A stretch of 64,000 nt of DNA from Methylophilaceae bacterium (GCA_018398995.1 CP073759.1:992001-1056000); one strand, 5' to 3'. Positions 28,086 through 37,603 are shown, counted from the stretch's first letter. A program made the numbers and translations. Notes: a model not told the origin generated them from the sequence alone.

Positions 28086-28264
28086 GTCTGGATCGCCGCG
28101 CTACGCTCGCGATGACGTCGTGGGGGTAATAGCTTTGTTTATTTCCAGAAGGTACTTCGGCTTTCGTGCTTAGTAAGAATAATCATGCATAGTGGGAATC
28201 AAACAATAAGTGCTGTGAGACTTCATCATTGCGAGGAACGTAGTGACGAAGCAATCCAGATGAC
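28086..28264. repeat. Pair of inverted palindromic repeats (small MITE-like element)
   Basis: The relA-glycosyltransferase gap (28000-28295) holds two related hairpin units in opposite orientation. One is at 28086-28117 (GTCTGGATCGCC...GATGACG). The other is at 28224-28264 (CATTGCGAGGAAC...GCAATCCAGATGAC). The second matches a GC-rich interspersed repeat I recall from many proteobacteria. No ORF is present between them. It is probably a degenerate non-autonomous repeat; the rest of the gap shows nothing recognisable. Confidence 0.6.
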
Positions 28265-28295
28265 ACTGCTGCAAATGCATTCAGTGAATGACTGA

Positions 28296-29525
28296 TTAAG
28301 CACTTTTGTTTTTTTCCATAATCCATTGTGATAGATATTTGGTGCTGGTCATGGTGTGGTGTTTGAGCATCGCGCCAGTAAAATTGTGTAAACGGTGCGG
28401 TACAAGATTTTGTTGCACTTGAGTGATTTTTTCAATGAGTTGTTTGGCTATTTTTTCACCATCAAACAGCTGTTGTAAATGCGGTAATGTATGGCTTTGT
28501 GCGACTTGCCACGCCTTTTTGTCTCCATATAATCGTACTGCCGCATCAACAAAATCTGCACCATCATCAGCAATAACGCCAGGCCATGGCACTTCTGGTA
28601 TCGACATGCCTTCAGCACCAATCGACGTCGTCACACTCGGCGTTTGCACCATCATCGCATCTAATAATTTGCCTTTTAAACCAGCGCCAAAGCGAAGCGG
28701 GGCTAAGCAAACGCGTGCGCTTTCCATCACGGTATCAGCATTCTCCGCCCAGCCTTTGATTAAAAATCCCGTTTTCACATTATTTAACGCAGTTGCTTTT
28801 GGTGGCGGATAAGAACCGTAAATATGCAATTCTGCTTGAGGCAATCGTTTTCTAATCAATGGCCAAATAGATTGCAAATACAACACCGCGTCCCAATTCG
28901 GCGCATGCCGAAAATTACCAATCGTCATAAAATGTTGTCGCTGTTCGAAGCTTTTTGTTGTCCTTGGTAAAGCATCCAAATCAACCAAAAAAGGCAAATG
29001 GTGCAATAAGCTGGCATTGATATTGAATTGGCTGATTAATAATTGCATTTCATAAGACGAGATAATTAAGGACAAATCACAGCGTAAAATAGCCGCAATT
29101 TCACGCTTGGCTACATCACTGACTAAATCCTGTTGGCTCACTTCGCGGTTTGCTTTGTGCGCTGCTTGCCGAGCACCGCGTAGAAATTGCAAATCGACGG
29201 TATCCAATATTTTTAGCGCATTTGGACAGTGTTGATCCACTCGCCAACCAAACTGTTCTTCCATCATAAAACGGTCAAAATGCACAATATCTGGTTGATA
29301 ACATTTCAAGTAATCATCAACACTATCGCTATTGAGTGTAATGGCTTGACTGACTATCCCATCATCGGATAAATCAACCATATGTTCTGTTTTTTGTGCA
29401 GGTGTAGCAAAAGTCACTTGCCATCCTTGTTGTCGATAAGCCCGTAAAATAGCCAGCATCTGATAGCCAGCGGCGGATGAATTGGGTTCTGGCCACACAT
29501 AGCCAATGACTAATACTTTACACAT
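28296..29525 (-). CDS. Glycosyltransferase, GT4-like
   Basis: A 409-residue GT-B type transferase. The N-terminus (MCKVLVIGYVWPEPNSSAAGYQ) and the donor-site segments GNFRHAPNWDAVLYL and RVCLAPLRFGAGLKGKLLDA are typical of GT4 family enzymes acting on cell-surface glycans. An upstream in-frame start is rejected, because the ATG at 29525 overlaps the tpiA stop as TGATG and begins at the conserved first beta strand. Acceptor and donor are unknown. No other glycan genes lie nearby. Confidence 0.82.
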   Translation of the reverse strand: MCKVLVIGYVWPEPNSSAAGYQMLAILRAYRQQGWQVTFATPAQKTEHMVDLSDDGIVSQAITLNSDSVDDYLKCYQPDIVHFDRFMMEEQFGWRVDQHCPNALKILDTVDLQFLRGARQAAHKANREVSQQDLVSDVAKREIAAILRCDLSLIISSYEMQLLISQFNINASLLHHLPFLVDLDALPRTTKSFEQRQHFMTIGNFRHAPNWDAVLYLQSIWPLIRKRLPQAELHIYGSYPPPKATALNNVKTGFLIKGWAENADTVMESARVCLAPLRFGAGLKGKLLDAMMVQTPSVTTSIGAEGMSIPEVPWPGVIADDGADFVDAAVRLYGDKKAWQVAQSHTLPHLQQLFDGEKIAKQLIEKITQVQQNLVPHRLHNFTGAMLKHHTMTSTKYLSQWIMEKNKSA

Positions 29526-30307
29526 CAATGTGCAATCTGATGATTGTCGGCTGCCGCGCAAATAGCTGCAAAAGTATGTGGGTTTAATGAGGCGCGACCA
29601 ATTAACCCGCCATCAATATCGGGCATTTCAAACAGCGCTTTTGCGTTATCTGGTGTAACACTGCCACCATAAATAATACGTGTTTTCGCTGCAAATGCTG
29701 CATCTTGCTTTGCCAATAAATCACGAATAAAGGCATGCCTATTTTGTGCGAGTGCTGGTGTTGCCGCTTGATCTGCCCCAATCGCCCAAATGGGTTCATA
29801 TGCAATGGCTAAACCAAATGATTTGATTGTCTCAAGACTTGCTGTATCGCTATCAAACAAAGCCATCACCTGCGCTTGTATTACTTTTTTTGCATCGCCT
29901 GCCGCATGCTCCGCCTGCGTTTCACCGATACAATAAACCGGTGTCATCTGTGCATCGACTGCTCTTTTAATTCTCATCACTGCTTTTGCTGAATTTTCCG
30001 CACTGTAATGCCGCCGTTCAGAATGTCCAACAATCGCTAGCTGACAACCAAAATCCGCCACCATCGCTGCTGACACACAAGCAGTATAAGCACCCTGCTC
30101 AAATTGACTCACATTCTGCGCACCCCACATCACGTTAGTATTGTTTAGTATTTGTTGCGCTTGGAATAAATACACATAAGGTAAACAGAGTCCAATATCG
30201 ACCTGATTGATGTCTTTTACAGCTGTAACGATAGCCCGTAGACGAGTGGCATTCTCCGCTAAACGACCATTCAACTTCCAGTTACCAATGATTAAAGGTA
30301 TTCGCAT
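29525..30307 (-). CDS. tpiA: Triosephosphate isomerase, copy 2
   Basis: A 260-residue TIM-barrel enzyme with intact active-site motifs: IGNWKLNG, VGHSERR, AYEPIWAIG and GGSVTPDNA. It is clearly paralogous to the copy at 17079-17891; both share LCLPY-YLFQAQ and WGAQNVSQF. It is sandwiched between a mechanosensitive channel (3 bp away) and a glycosyltransferase (overlapping stop/start). That is not a normal glycolytic context, but nothing suggests loss of activity. Confidence 0.93.
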   Translation of the reverse strand: MRIPLIIGNWKLNGRLAENATRLRAIVTAVKDINQVDIGLCLPYVYLFQAQQILNNTNVMWGAQNVSQFEQGAYTACVSAAMVADFGCQLAIVGHSERRHYSAENSAKAVMRIKRAVDAQMTPVYCIGETQAEHAAGDAKKVIQAQVMALFDSDTASLETIKSFGLAIAYEPIWAIGADQAATPALAQNRHAFIRDLLAKQDAAFAAKTRIIYGGSVTPDNAKALFEMPDIDGGLIGRASLNPHTFAAICAAADNHQIAH

Positions 30308-30310
30308 AAG

Positions 30311-31618
30311 CTAGTTTTGTTGTTGATTGTCTGCATCAATAATCCGCACATCACGCTGTGGGAACGGAATCTCTATATGATGTTGTTGCAAGGTTTCGAG
30401 AATGATTAAATATAAATCACCCCCAACGCGATTTTTACCATCATCAATGCCTTCCATCCAAAACTCAACAAACATATGAATACCATTATCGCCAAAGTGA
30501 TCAATTTCGCAATCTGGTTGCTCTTCAATAGGGTAGCCTTCACCACTCAGCACCTGGGGATGTTTTGCTACTGCGGTTTTAATCAATTCCACCATACTGC
30601 GTACATCGGTTTTATATGACACTGAAAAATCAACACGGTAACGTTGCTTTTTGTTTTTATGTGTCCAATTGGTAAAAGTGCATGTGATAAACTTTTCGTT
30701 CGGCACCACAATATCTTTACCATCGAATGTTTCTAGCGTTGTTGAGCGCATGTTTAGCTGTGTAACTAAACCAGATTTGCCATCCTCTAATTCTACATGG
30801 TCGCCAACCGTGATTGATTTATCCAAAATGATAATCACACCGGAGATAAAATTAGAAGCAATGGCTTGTAAACCAAAGCCTAGCCCCACACCAAGGGCTC
30901 CACCAAAAACAGCTAAAGCAGTTAAATTAATGCCCATCAATTTTAAGAGCAATAATACAACGATAAAAATCAGAATGATTTCATATAGCTTAGCCAGTAG
31001 CTCTTTGGTTTTTATATCCAATGATTCGTGGTTGCGAATCATATTTTGCCCAGTTCTGTTTGACAATCGGCCTAACCAAAATAATATTGAGCCAAATACA
31101 AATAGACGTAAGAAACCATACACAGACAGTCTGATATCACCAACCTGAATCGCCATGGCATCCAACACCTTAATGACATGATCCAAAATACCAACAAAAT
31201 GAAAGAAGAGTATTGGCATGCCAACCCAGCGGAAAGCAAGTATTAAAATAGGCTGCCTTACCAACATATTAATTGTGGTGTTCGCCAATAATAAAATGGC
31301 TATCGCTAACGCCACTTGCATCACCCAACTATCGTGAATAATGTATTGGCTGAACTCAACCAACATTCTTAGTAACACAATCGCTATCACTGGAAACAAT
31401 AACTTACCAGCCACATCAAAGCCGGTTGGCGCATGATTGTTTGATGTATTGTTATTTAAAAAAGGAATATAACGCCGCAATTGACGGGTCACGAAATAGG
31501 CAACAATATAAGTTGCAATAATCAGTCCAATTTGGCTGTAGGTTTCCACCTGCGAGAAAATAGTGTCTAATTTCGCTACCATATTATGCAAGGTAGTCTG
31601 TAAATCTTGAATTTTCAT
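30311..31618 (-). CDS. MscS-family mechanosensitive ion channel
   Basis: A 435-residue membrane protein with several transmembrane segments. The pore-lining helix region is ALAVFGGALGVGLGFGLQAIASNFISG, followed by a beta domain (SITVGDHVELEDGKSGLV, RSTTLETFDGKDIVVPNEKF) and a C-terminal alpha-beta domain. It would release solutes on hypo-osmotic shock, for example sucrose made by the enzymes at 622-2796. First gene of a probable operon with tpiA copy 2 and the glycosyltransferase. Confidence 0.88.
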   Translation of the reverse strand: MKIQDLQTTLHNMVAKLDTIFSQVETYSQIGLIIATYIVAYFVTRQLRRYIPFLNNNTSNNHAPTGFDVAGKLLFPVIAIVLLRMLVEFSQYIIHDSWVMQVALAIAILLLANTTINMLVRQPILILAFRWVGMPILFFHFVGILDHVIKVLDAMAIQVGDIRLSVYGFLRLFVFGSILFWLGRLSNRTGQNMIRNHESLDIKTKELLAKLYEIILIFIVVLLLLKLMGINLTALAVFGGALGVGLGFGLQAIASNFISGVIIILDKSITVGDHVELEDGKSGLVTQLNMRSTTLETFDGKDIVVPNEKFITCTFTNWTHKNKKQRYRVDFSVSYKTDVRSMVELIKTAVAKHPQVLSGEGYPIEEQPDCEIDHFGDNGIHMFVEFWMEGIDDGKNRVGGDLYLIILETLQQHHIEIPFPQRDVRIIDADNQQQN

Positions 31619-31733
31619 TGTATAGGCTTAACGCATCGAGTTTACTTGATAATCAATAGCATACTACACAATTTAATCAGTTTGGCATTGATAACACGCA
31701 AGCGTTAAGTCACGCGGATAATTGTTTAACTGG

Positions 31734-32681
31734 CTACTTTATTCTCAATTTTGAGATAGCCAAAGAAGCGGCGGCTGTTCTGGTTTCAACACCAAGCTTA
31801 ATAAACACATGCTCTAAGTGCTTGTTTACTGTACGAGAGCTCGAGCCTAAAATGTCGCCAATATCACGGCTGGTTTTACCTTTAGTCGTCCAATAAAGCA
31901 CTTCTGACTCGCGCTTAGTAAGCTTAAAGATAGCCATGAGCGCCTCAATCTGTGCCACGTCTGATTCTTCTTGCAACACAATCATCCACTGCTCTTCAGT
32001 CGTCATATCGGCAGGGCTTAATATCAGTCGCTTTGCGCTTTGAATAATGCTCAGTGGTTCTAAGGTGTTGCCTGATTTATCCAGTTGATATGCGGTTGTA
32101 ACCCACTCAATGATTTTTGATGGGGTGTTGGCTTCAGCCACTTCAGATAAGCCATTTTCATCCAGAAAATAGCTGTTCATCCAATCACGAGCAAGTGGCG
32201 TTTGCCAAACAATTTTGCCATTTTGTGGCGTGATGGCAATCGCCGCCTGCCCAAACGCATCCAAAACACTTCTGGCTTCATGCACTTGACGCGATGTTTG
32301 CATGTGGGTCATCATTCTGACCAACACTTCGTTAACACGCACTGGTTTGGTAACGTAGTCAGTACCACCCGCTTTAAATGCGGCAACCACATGTTCTGAT
32401 TCGGTTAAACCTGTCATAAAAATAACAGGAATTTGACTGGTTTGATTATTGGCTTTCAATTTTCGACACACTTCAAATCCATCCATGCCAGGCATCATTG
32501 CATCCAATAAAATAACATCGGGCTCTGCTTTCGTTGCAACCTCTAATGCACATTGCCCATTGTTTGCCACCAGCACGGTATAGCCAGATTCATCTAACGC
32601 ATCGTGAAGAACGGCAACATTGTCTGGCACATCATCAACAATCAGTACCACTAAAGATTGGGTTTGAATAGGCTGAATCAT
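31734..32681 (-). CDS. Response regulator: receiver, PAS-like middle and LuxR-type HTH
   Basis: 315 residues. The receiver domain spans about 10-125, with acidic pair D16-D17, phospho-acceptor D60 (VILLDAMMPG) and K112 (YVTKPV). A middle region (about 135-240) resembles a degenerate PAS fold. A LuxR/FixJ helix-turn-helix (about 250-310; LTKRESEVLYW, SSRTVNKHLEHVFIKLG) ends the protein. Its ATG overlaps the stop of the hybrid kinase gene by 4 bp, so it is the cognate output protein. LuxR-type regulators bind short palindromes; the 16-bp TACG-N8-CGTA sites at 36239, 49097 and 50988 are the candidate targets. Confidence 0.9.
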   Translation of the reverse strand: MIQPIQTQSLVVLIVDDVPDNVAVLHDALDESGYTVLVANNGQCALEVATKAEPDVILLDAMMPGMDGFEVCRKLKANNQTSQIPVIFMTGLTESEHVVAAFKAGGTDYVTKPVRVNEVLVRMMTHMQTSRQVHEARSVLDAFGQAAIAITPQNGKIVWQTPLARDWMNSYFLDENGLSEVAEANTPSKIIEWVTTAYQLDKSGNTLEPLSIIQSAKRLILSPADMTTEEQWMIVLQEESDVAQIEALMAIFKLTKRESEVLYWTTKGKTSRDIGDILGSSSRTVNKHLEHVFIKLGVETRTAAASLAISKLRIK

Positions 32682-35600
32682 GTGGTGATTTCTTGTAAAA
32701 ATAATTTCATTTTCTCAATTTCAAACTGACTAGATAATAGCCGCATATGCTCTACAAATACCAAATATCGTGCATCTGCTTGCAGCATTAGATCGAGCTT
32801 ATTATTCACTCCTTTTACATAGCCAATCTCTATCAGCGCCAATAACTCGCTAAGCATTTCTTTTGGCGGAAGCGCCATCTCCTGCGCAGTCAATGTATGC
32901 AGATTTTGGTCCACAATACCACTCAACTTATCTGCAACATCCATTTCACTGCTTACCCATGTGAGCGATAGTCTTTGTCCAATCCAATCTAACAACTCTT
33001 CCACACTAACTGGTTTGACAATAAAATCATTGGAGTCTATGCCAGCCGAATTGTCTAGATTTTTATCATACGCGTTAGCAGACACAATACCAATTACCGT
33101 GTTTGACTGATGTATTTTACGGATAATATAAGAAGCTTCCCAACCATCCATCACAGGCATCGCCAAGTCCATTAGAATCAGATCGGGTTTAAATACTTGA
33201 TACACATCTAAACATTCTTGTCCATTTGCTGCCTGTGCCATTTCAAATCCAAGCGGCTCCAAAATATTGATCAGTAGTTCTCGATCAACTTCTTCATTAT
33301 CAACAACCAGTATTTTACGTTTTTGACCCTGATAGCCTACTCTAGACGTATAAATCACGGATACATTTTTATCGCCACGATCGCTTTGTGGTAAAAATAA
33401 ATTAATTTTAAAAGTAGTGCCGACACCAAGCTTACTCGTAAAGGTTAGCTCACCGCCCATTAACTCGGTTAGTAATTTGCTAATGGTCAACCCCAATCCA
33501 GTACCACCAACATTAATCTGATTGGCAGCTGTGCCGCGTGAAAACGGCTCAAATATTTTATAGTATTCCGATTCTGCAATACCGGGTCCTGTATCTTGAA
33601 TTTCAATATGGGCCAGTTCACGTGCGTATCTGACGCGGAATGTTATCGCGCCTGATTGCGTAAATTTGAGGGCATTGCCTAAAATATTAATCAAAATTTG
33701 CGTCAGCCGTTTTTGATCTGTTTTAACAACAGCTGGTAACTCGCCCTGCGTTTCGAATTTAAATTCCAATCCTTTATTGCGGGCTTGCAACTCAAACATG
33801 CTCACAATTTGATTAATAAATTCGGGAAAATTAACCAATTTATTTTCAAACGTTAATTTGCCACTTTCGATTCGTGCAATATCTAAAGTGCCCTCAATCA
33901 GAGAGAGTAAATGCTCACCGCTACGGCGTATCACTCGGATTGCCTGCTTGCGATTGTTAGGGATTGTTTTATCATTATCCAACAACTGGGCGTAGCCCAG
34001 TATGCTATTCAGTGGCGTTCTTAGCTCATGACTAATACCCGTAATATAACGACTTTTTGCTTGGTTAGCTTGATCGGCCAAATATCGCGCTAATTGCAAT
34101 TCAGCATCGGTTTGTTTATGTAAAGCAATTTCACGCATGAGCAAGCCTGTTTGTCGATTTGATTCTTCTTGTGCCACACGTCTGGATTCTGTAGTCAGCA
34201 CCAACCACCAAGCGATAATGCCACTGGCAAAAACAAGCGCCGCAAACACCTTTAAATAGCCTGCTTTAATATAGGGCAGTAAGGTTGATGATAAATTGCC
34301 TAAAGTCGATATTTCATGCGAGTAAATCAAACCTAACATGACGCCAAAAAATGCCAGCGCAATAAACATCAATAATAAGTAATGCGCAACACCGCCTTTT
34401 AGATAGGGCCACACCCATCTTGGTAATACAAATCTAATGGCATCTAACCATTGACTAGATAAGCGTGCTTTTGGCTTACATGCATCATTACAACGCGCAT
34501 CTAAACAACAGCATAATGAGCAAATAAATCCCTGATAGGCTGGGCAATTTGCCATATCATCTGTTTCATATTCTTTCTCACACAGCACACACTTCTGCAC
34601 GCGTTGTGTTGCTGAGAACACATAAGGTTTGCGCGCTATATAATATTTTCCTTTGGTCAGCCATGCGATAAACGGCGAAATAACGAAAGCACTGCCCAGT
34701 GCAATAAACACCGAAAACGCCTTCGCTTCCGCACCAAAAACACCAGCAAAAGCAGAAATGGATAATAACGAGGCAATCAACATCGTGCCAACACCAACAG
34801 GATTGATGTCATATAAATAAGCACGCCTAAACTCAATACCTGGAGGACTTAAACCTAATGGCTTATTAATCACCAAATCTGCAACCACTGCCGCTATCCA
34901 TGCAATTGCAATATTTGAGTAAAAACCAAGCACTTCTTCAAGCACATGGAACACGTCCAACTCCATCAAAATAATAGCGATGATGGCGTTAAATACCACC
35001 CAAACCACACGGCCTGGATGACTGTGTGTTAAACGTGCAAAAAAGTTTGACCAAGCAAGGGAGCCTGCATAAGCATTGGTCATATTAATTTTCACCTGAG
35101 AAATAACAACAAATAATGTCGTCACCGCCAGTGCAAGCTCTTTTGAACTAAATACATAGCCAAAACCAACGAGATACATATGCGTTGGATTAACTGCCTC
35201 TAAGTAGGACATATCACTTTGAATAACCAAATAAGCCAATAGCACACCCGCTACCATTTTGAGCATGCCCATAAAAATCCAACCGGGCCCTGCCATCAAT
35301 ACGCCTAGATTCCAGCGCCAGCGATTTTCTGGCGTTTTTTCTGGCATAAAGCGCAAAATATCAACTTGCTCGCCAATTTGAGGAATGAGCGCAATCCCAA
35401 CCGCCGTCGCTGCGCCAAACAAGAGTAAATTAAAATCACCCCGCTCACCGCTAATACCCGCAAATTCCATCATACGTGCAATCACCAGTGGATCTTCATA
35501 AAGCACGGCAATAAATGGCAAGCTCATTAATAGCATCCATATTGGCTGAGAAAACATCTGAATCCGATTGATTAAAGTCACACCATGAATCACCAATGGA

Positions 35601-36121
35601 ATAATCACCAATGCACTGACTAAATAACCAATATACAAAGGCAAGCCAAAATAAAGCTCTAAGGCATAAGCCATAATCGCGGCTTCAAGCGCAAATAAAA
35701 TAAAGGTAAAGGATGCGTAGATAAACGAAGAAATGGTGGAGCCAATATATCCAAAACTGGATCCGCGTGTGAGCAAATCCATATCTAATCCATGTTTGGC
35801 AGCATAAAAACTAATTGGCAAAGCAGTAAAAAAGATAATCACACCTACCGCTAATATCGCCCATAATGCATTGATCATGCCGTAATTAACAGCTATCGTG
35901 CCGCCAATTGCCTCTAATACAAGAAATGATATTGCACTTAATGCCGTATTCGAGACACGAAAAATAGACCACTTACGAAACGACCGTGGGGTAAACCGCA
36001 AGGCATAATCTTCTATCGATTCATTAGCAACCCAAGTATTATAATCACGTCGAATTTTGACAATTCGCTGGGTTGCATTCGTGTTACCTGCTACAGGTAA
36101 ATCTAGACTGTCGGTTGTCAA
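32678..36121 (-). CDS. NCS1 transporter fused to a hybrid sensor histidine kinase
   Basis: 1147 residues. Residues 1 to ~490 form a complete NCS1 (cytosine/purine/allantoin/hydantoin permease) transporter with about 12 helices. Then come a cysteine cluster (C511, C514, C526, C534, C537-539, C544, C548), two more membrane helices (about 578-600, 624-643), a HisKA/HATPase module (H698 in SHELRTPLN, N816, GTGLGL near 873), a receiver (D985, K1036) and a helical tail. It looks like a transporter-shaped sensor for a nitrogenous solute. It overlaps the response regulator and lies just downstream of the urease operon. The start is TTG; no in-frame ATG exists nearby. A 16-bp palindrome at 36239 precedes it. 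Confidence 0.9.
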   Translation of the reverse strand: MTTDSLDLPVAGNTNATQRIVKIRRDYNTWVANESIEDYALRFTPRSFRKWSIFRVSNTALSAISFLVLEAIGGTIAVNYGMINALWAILAVGVIIFFTALPISFYAAKHGLDMDLLTRGSSFGYIGSTISSFIYASFTFILFALEAAIMAYALELYFGLPLYIGYLVSALVIIPLVIHGVTLINRIQMFSQPIWMLLMSLPFIAVLYEDPLVIARMMEFAGISGERGDFNLLLFGAATAVGIALIPQIGEQVDILRFMPEKTPENRWRWNLGVLMAGPGWIFMGMLKMVAGVLLAYLVIQSDMSYLEAVNPTHMYLVGFGYVFSSKELALAVTTLFVVISQVKINMTNAYAGSLAWSNFFARLTHSHPGRVVWVVFNAIIAIILMELDVFHVLEEVLGFYSNIAIAWIAAVVADLVINKPLGLSPPGIEFRRAYLYDINPVGVGTMLIASLLSISAFAGVFGAEAKAFSVFIALGSAFVISPFIAWLTKGKYYIARKPYVFSATQRVQKCVLCEKEYETDDMANCPAYQGFICSLCCCLDARCNDACKPKARLSSQWLDAIRFVLPRWVWPYLKGGVAHYLLLMFIALAFFGVMLGLIYSHEISTLGNLSSTLLPYIKAGYLKVFAALVFASGIIAWWLVLTTESRRVAQEESNRQTGLLMREIALHKQTDAELQLARYLADQANQAKSRYITGISHELRTPLNSILGYAQLLDNDKTIPNNRKQAIRVIRRSGEHLLSLIEGTLDIARIESGKLTFENKLVNFPEFINQIVSMFELQARNKGLEFKFETQGELPAVVKTDQKRLTQILINILGNALKFTQSGAITFRVRYARELAHIEIQDTGPGIAESEYYKIFEPFSRGTAANQINVGGTGLGLTISKLLTELMGGELTFTSKLGVGTTFKINLFLPQSDRGDKNVSVIYTSRVGYQGQKRKILVVDNEEVDRELLINILEPLGFEMAQAANGQECLDVYQVFKPDLILMDLAMPVMDGWEASYIIRKIHQSNTVIGIVSANAYDKNLDNSAGIDSNDFIVKPVSVEELLDWIGQRLSLTWVSSEMDVADKLSGIVDQNLHTLTAQEMALPPKEMLSELLALIEIGYVKGVNNKLDLMLQADARYLVFVEHMRLLSSQFEIEKMKLFLQEITT

Positions 36122-36238
36122 TTCAAAGATTCCATAGCATTTATTAATATGAGGGAAATGTTAACAAGCAATCATTGTACCTTTGAAAATTTAAAAGTAT
36201 CCCATTTGTATTTTAATTAATTAAACTTTGTAAAGATG

Positions 36239-36254
36239 TACGTAATTTTGCGTA
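36239..36254. promoter_or_regulatory. 16-bp palindrome upstream of the NCS1-kinase gene
   Basis: TACGTAATTTTGCGTA, near-identical to the sites at 49097 and 50988 (common form TACG-N8-CGTA with an A/T core). It lies 118 bp upstream of the kinase start, matching the 126-130 bp spacing at fmdA and fmdC, and suggests autoregulation by the linked LuxR-type regulator. Confidence 0.7.
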
Positions 36255-36274
36255 TAAGGCAAATGCAATAAGCA

Positions 36275-36307
36275 CAAAAAAGCCAATCCCCTTTGCAGAG
36301 ATTGGCT
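36275..36307 (-). terminator. Rho-independent terminator of the urease operon
   Basis: Read on the minus strand, the stem AGCCAATC/GATTGGCT (8 bp, perfect, 11-base loop) is followed by TTTTTT. It lies 34 bp after the HupE/UreJ stop and separates the urease operon from the kinase promoter. Confidence 0.88.
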
Positions 36308-36340
36308 AAAACAACTATCTTGTTGATTGTAAAGCTTGGT

Positions 36341-36937
36341 TTAATTGATCAGTAAAAATCCGCCCGCAACAAACATCACGATAACCAAACCTGTGTTTGT
36401 CCATTTTGTCACTAGATGGCGCTGTATACCAGCAACAAAACCAAGCCCGTGTAACAAGGCAGTTGCCACTAAAATACCGAACAAAACACCCACCGTTTGC
36501 ACACCAGACTCTTGCAATAACGTGTGTTGTGTTGCGCCTAATTCAAGGCCATGCGCCAATCCATGCAGAGTTGCAAAAATGGCAATAATACCAATGCGCC
36601 CAATGGGCGATATGGGCAAACGCATCGCAAGCAAAACAGCCATCACCATCATACTGGCTGCGATAGCCGTTTCTACCCCTGCAACCGCAAACCCCATCAA
36701 ACCAAGACTAGCGCCTACTGCCATAAAACCAATAAATGTCATGGGCAATTGCCAGCGTAGCCGGCCTGTTAGTTTTGCTGCCCAAAAACCAACTGCTAAC
36801 ATCATGAGTAAGTGATCCAACCCCATGAATGGGTGCATAAACCCAGCATACGCATTAACCAAACCATGCTCTGGATGGGCAACAATGCATGTTGAAAAAA
36901 GTGAAGTTGCAATAGCAGCGATTAATTGTTTTTTCAT
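36341..36937 (-). CDS. ureJ: HupE/UreJ-family nickel permease
   Basis: A 198-residue membrane protein with a Sec-type N-terminus (MKKQLIAAIATSLFSTCIVA ending before HPEHG), the family motif HPFMGLDHLLMMLAVG, and a second conserved LHGLAHGLELG segment. HupE/UreJ proteins move Ni(II) or assist nickel supply, here for urease. It is the last gene of the urease operon, 9 bp after ureG, with a terminator just downstream. Confidence 0.9.
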   Translation of the reverse strand: MKKQLIAAIATSLFSTCIVAHPEHGLVNAYAGFMHPFMGLDHLLMMLAVGFWAAKLTGRLRWQLPMTFIGFMAVGASLGLMGFAVAGVETAIAASMMVMAVLLAMRLPISPIGRIGIIAIFATLHGLAHGLELGATQHTLLQESGVQTVGVLFGILVATALLHGLGFVAGIQRHLVTKWTNTGLVIVMFVAGGFLLIN

Positions 36938-36946
36938 GATATCCCC

Positions 36947-37603
36947 TTAAAGCATTAAACCTTGTTTTTCAATAAACTGCACAATCTCTTCTAGGCCTTG
37001 ATTCACTTTTAAGTTGCTAAAAATGAATGGCCGCTCACCACGCATCCGTTTTGCGTCTTCATCCATCACGGTTAAAGACGCGCCAACCATTGGTGCTAAA
37101 TCAATTTTGTTAATCACCAATAAATCTGACTTGGTAATACCAGGTCCACCTTTGCGTGGAATCTTTTCCCCAGCTGAAACATCAATCACATAAATCGTCA
37201 AATCGGATAGTTCTGGGCTAAAAGTTGCGGCTAAGTTATCTCCACCACTTTCAATAAAAATAATATCCAACGGTGCAAAGCGCGCACTTAATTGTGCAAC
37301 TGCCTCCAAGTTCATCGAAGCATCTTCACGAATGGCAGTATGTGGGCAGCCACCTGTTTCTACGCCAATAATACGATCAGGCATTAACGCTTCATTTTTT
37401 GTCAAAAATTGTGCATCTTCTTTGGTATAAATATCATTGGTTACCACCGCCAGGTTATAGGTTTCTCTCAACCGTTTACAGAGGGCTAGCGTTAACGCTG
37501 TTTTGCCTGAACCAACTGGACCACCAATACCAACGCGTAAAGGTTCTTTTTGCGTGGCAATATCTGTTGCTGTTTGTTTTAATGCTGCTGTTGTCATTGT
37601 CAT
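36947..37603 (-). CDS. ureG: Urease accessory GTPase UreG
   Basis: A 218-residue SIMIBI-class GTPase with P-loop [21 protein letters not shown], the metal-binding CPH in [13 protein letters not shown], and NKxD as INKIDLAP. It drives nickel insertion into apo-urease with UreD, UreF and UreE. It follows ureF by 53 bp. Confidence 0.97.
   Translation of the reverse strand: MTMTTAALKQTATDIATQKEPLRVGIGGPVGSGKTALTLALCKRLRETYNLAVVTNDIYTKEDAQFLTKNEALMPDRIIGVETGGCPHTAIREDASMNLEAVAQLSARFAPLDIIFIESGGDNLAATFSPELSDLTIYVIDVSAGEKIPRKGGPGITKSDLLVINKIDLAPMVGASLTVMDEDAKRMRGERPFIFSNLKVNQGLEEIVQFIEKQGLML

Noticed and set aside
30651-31148. A 165-codon open frame antisense to the MscS-family channel gene
   Set aside because: Mirror of a membrane-protein gene; no signal, motif or start-site support.
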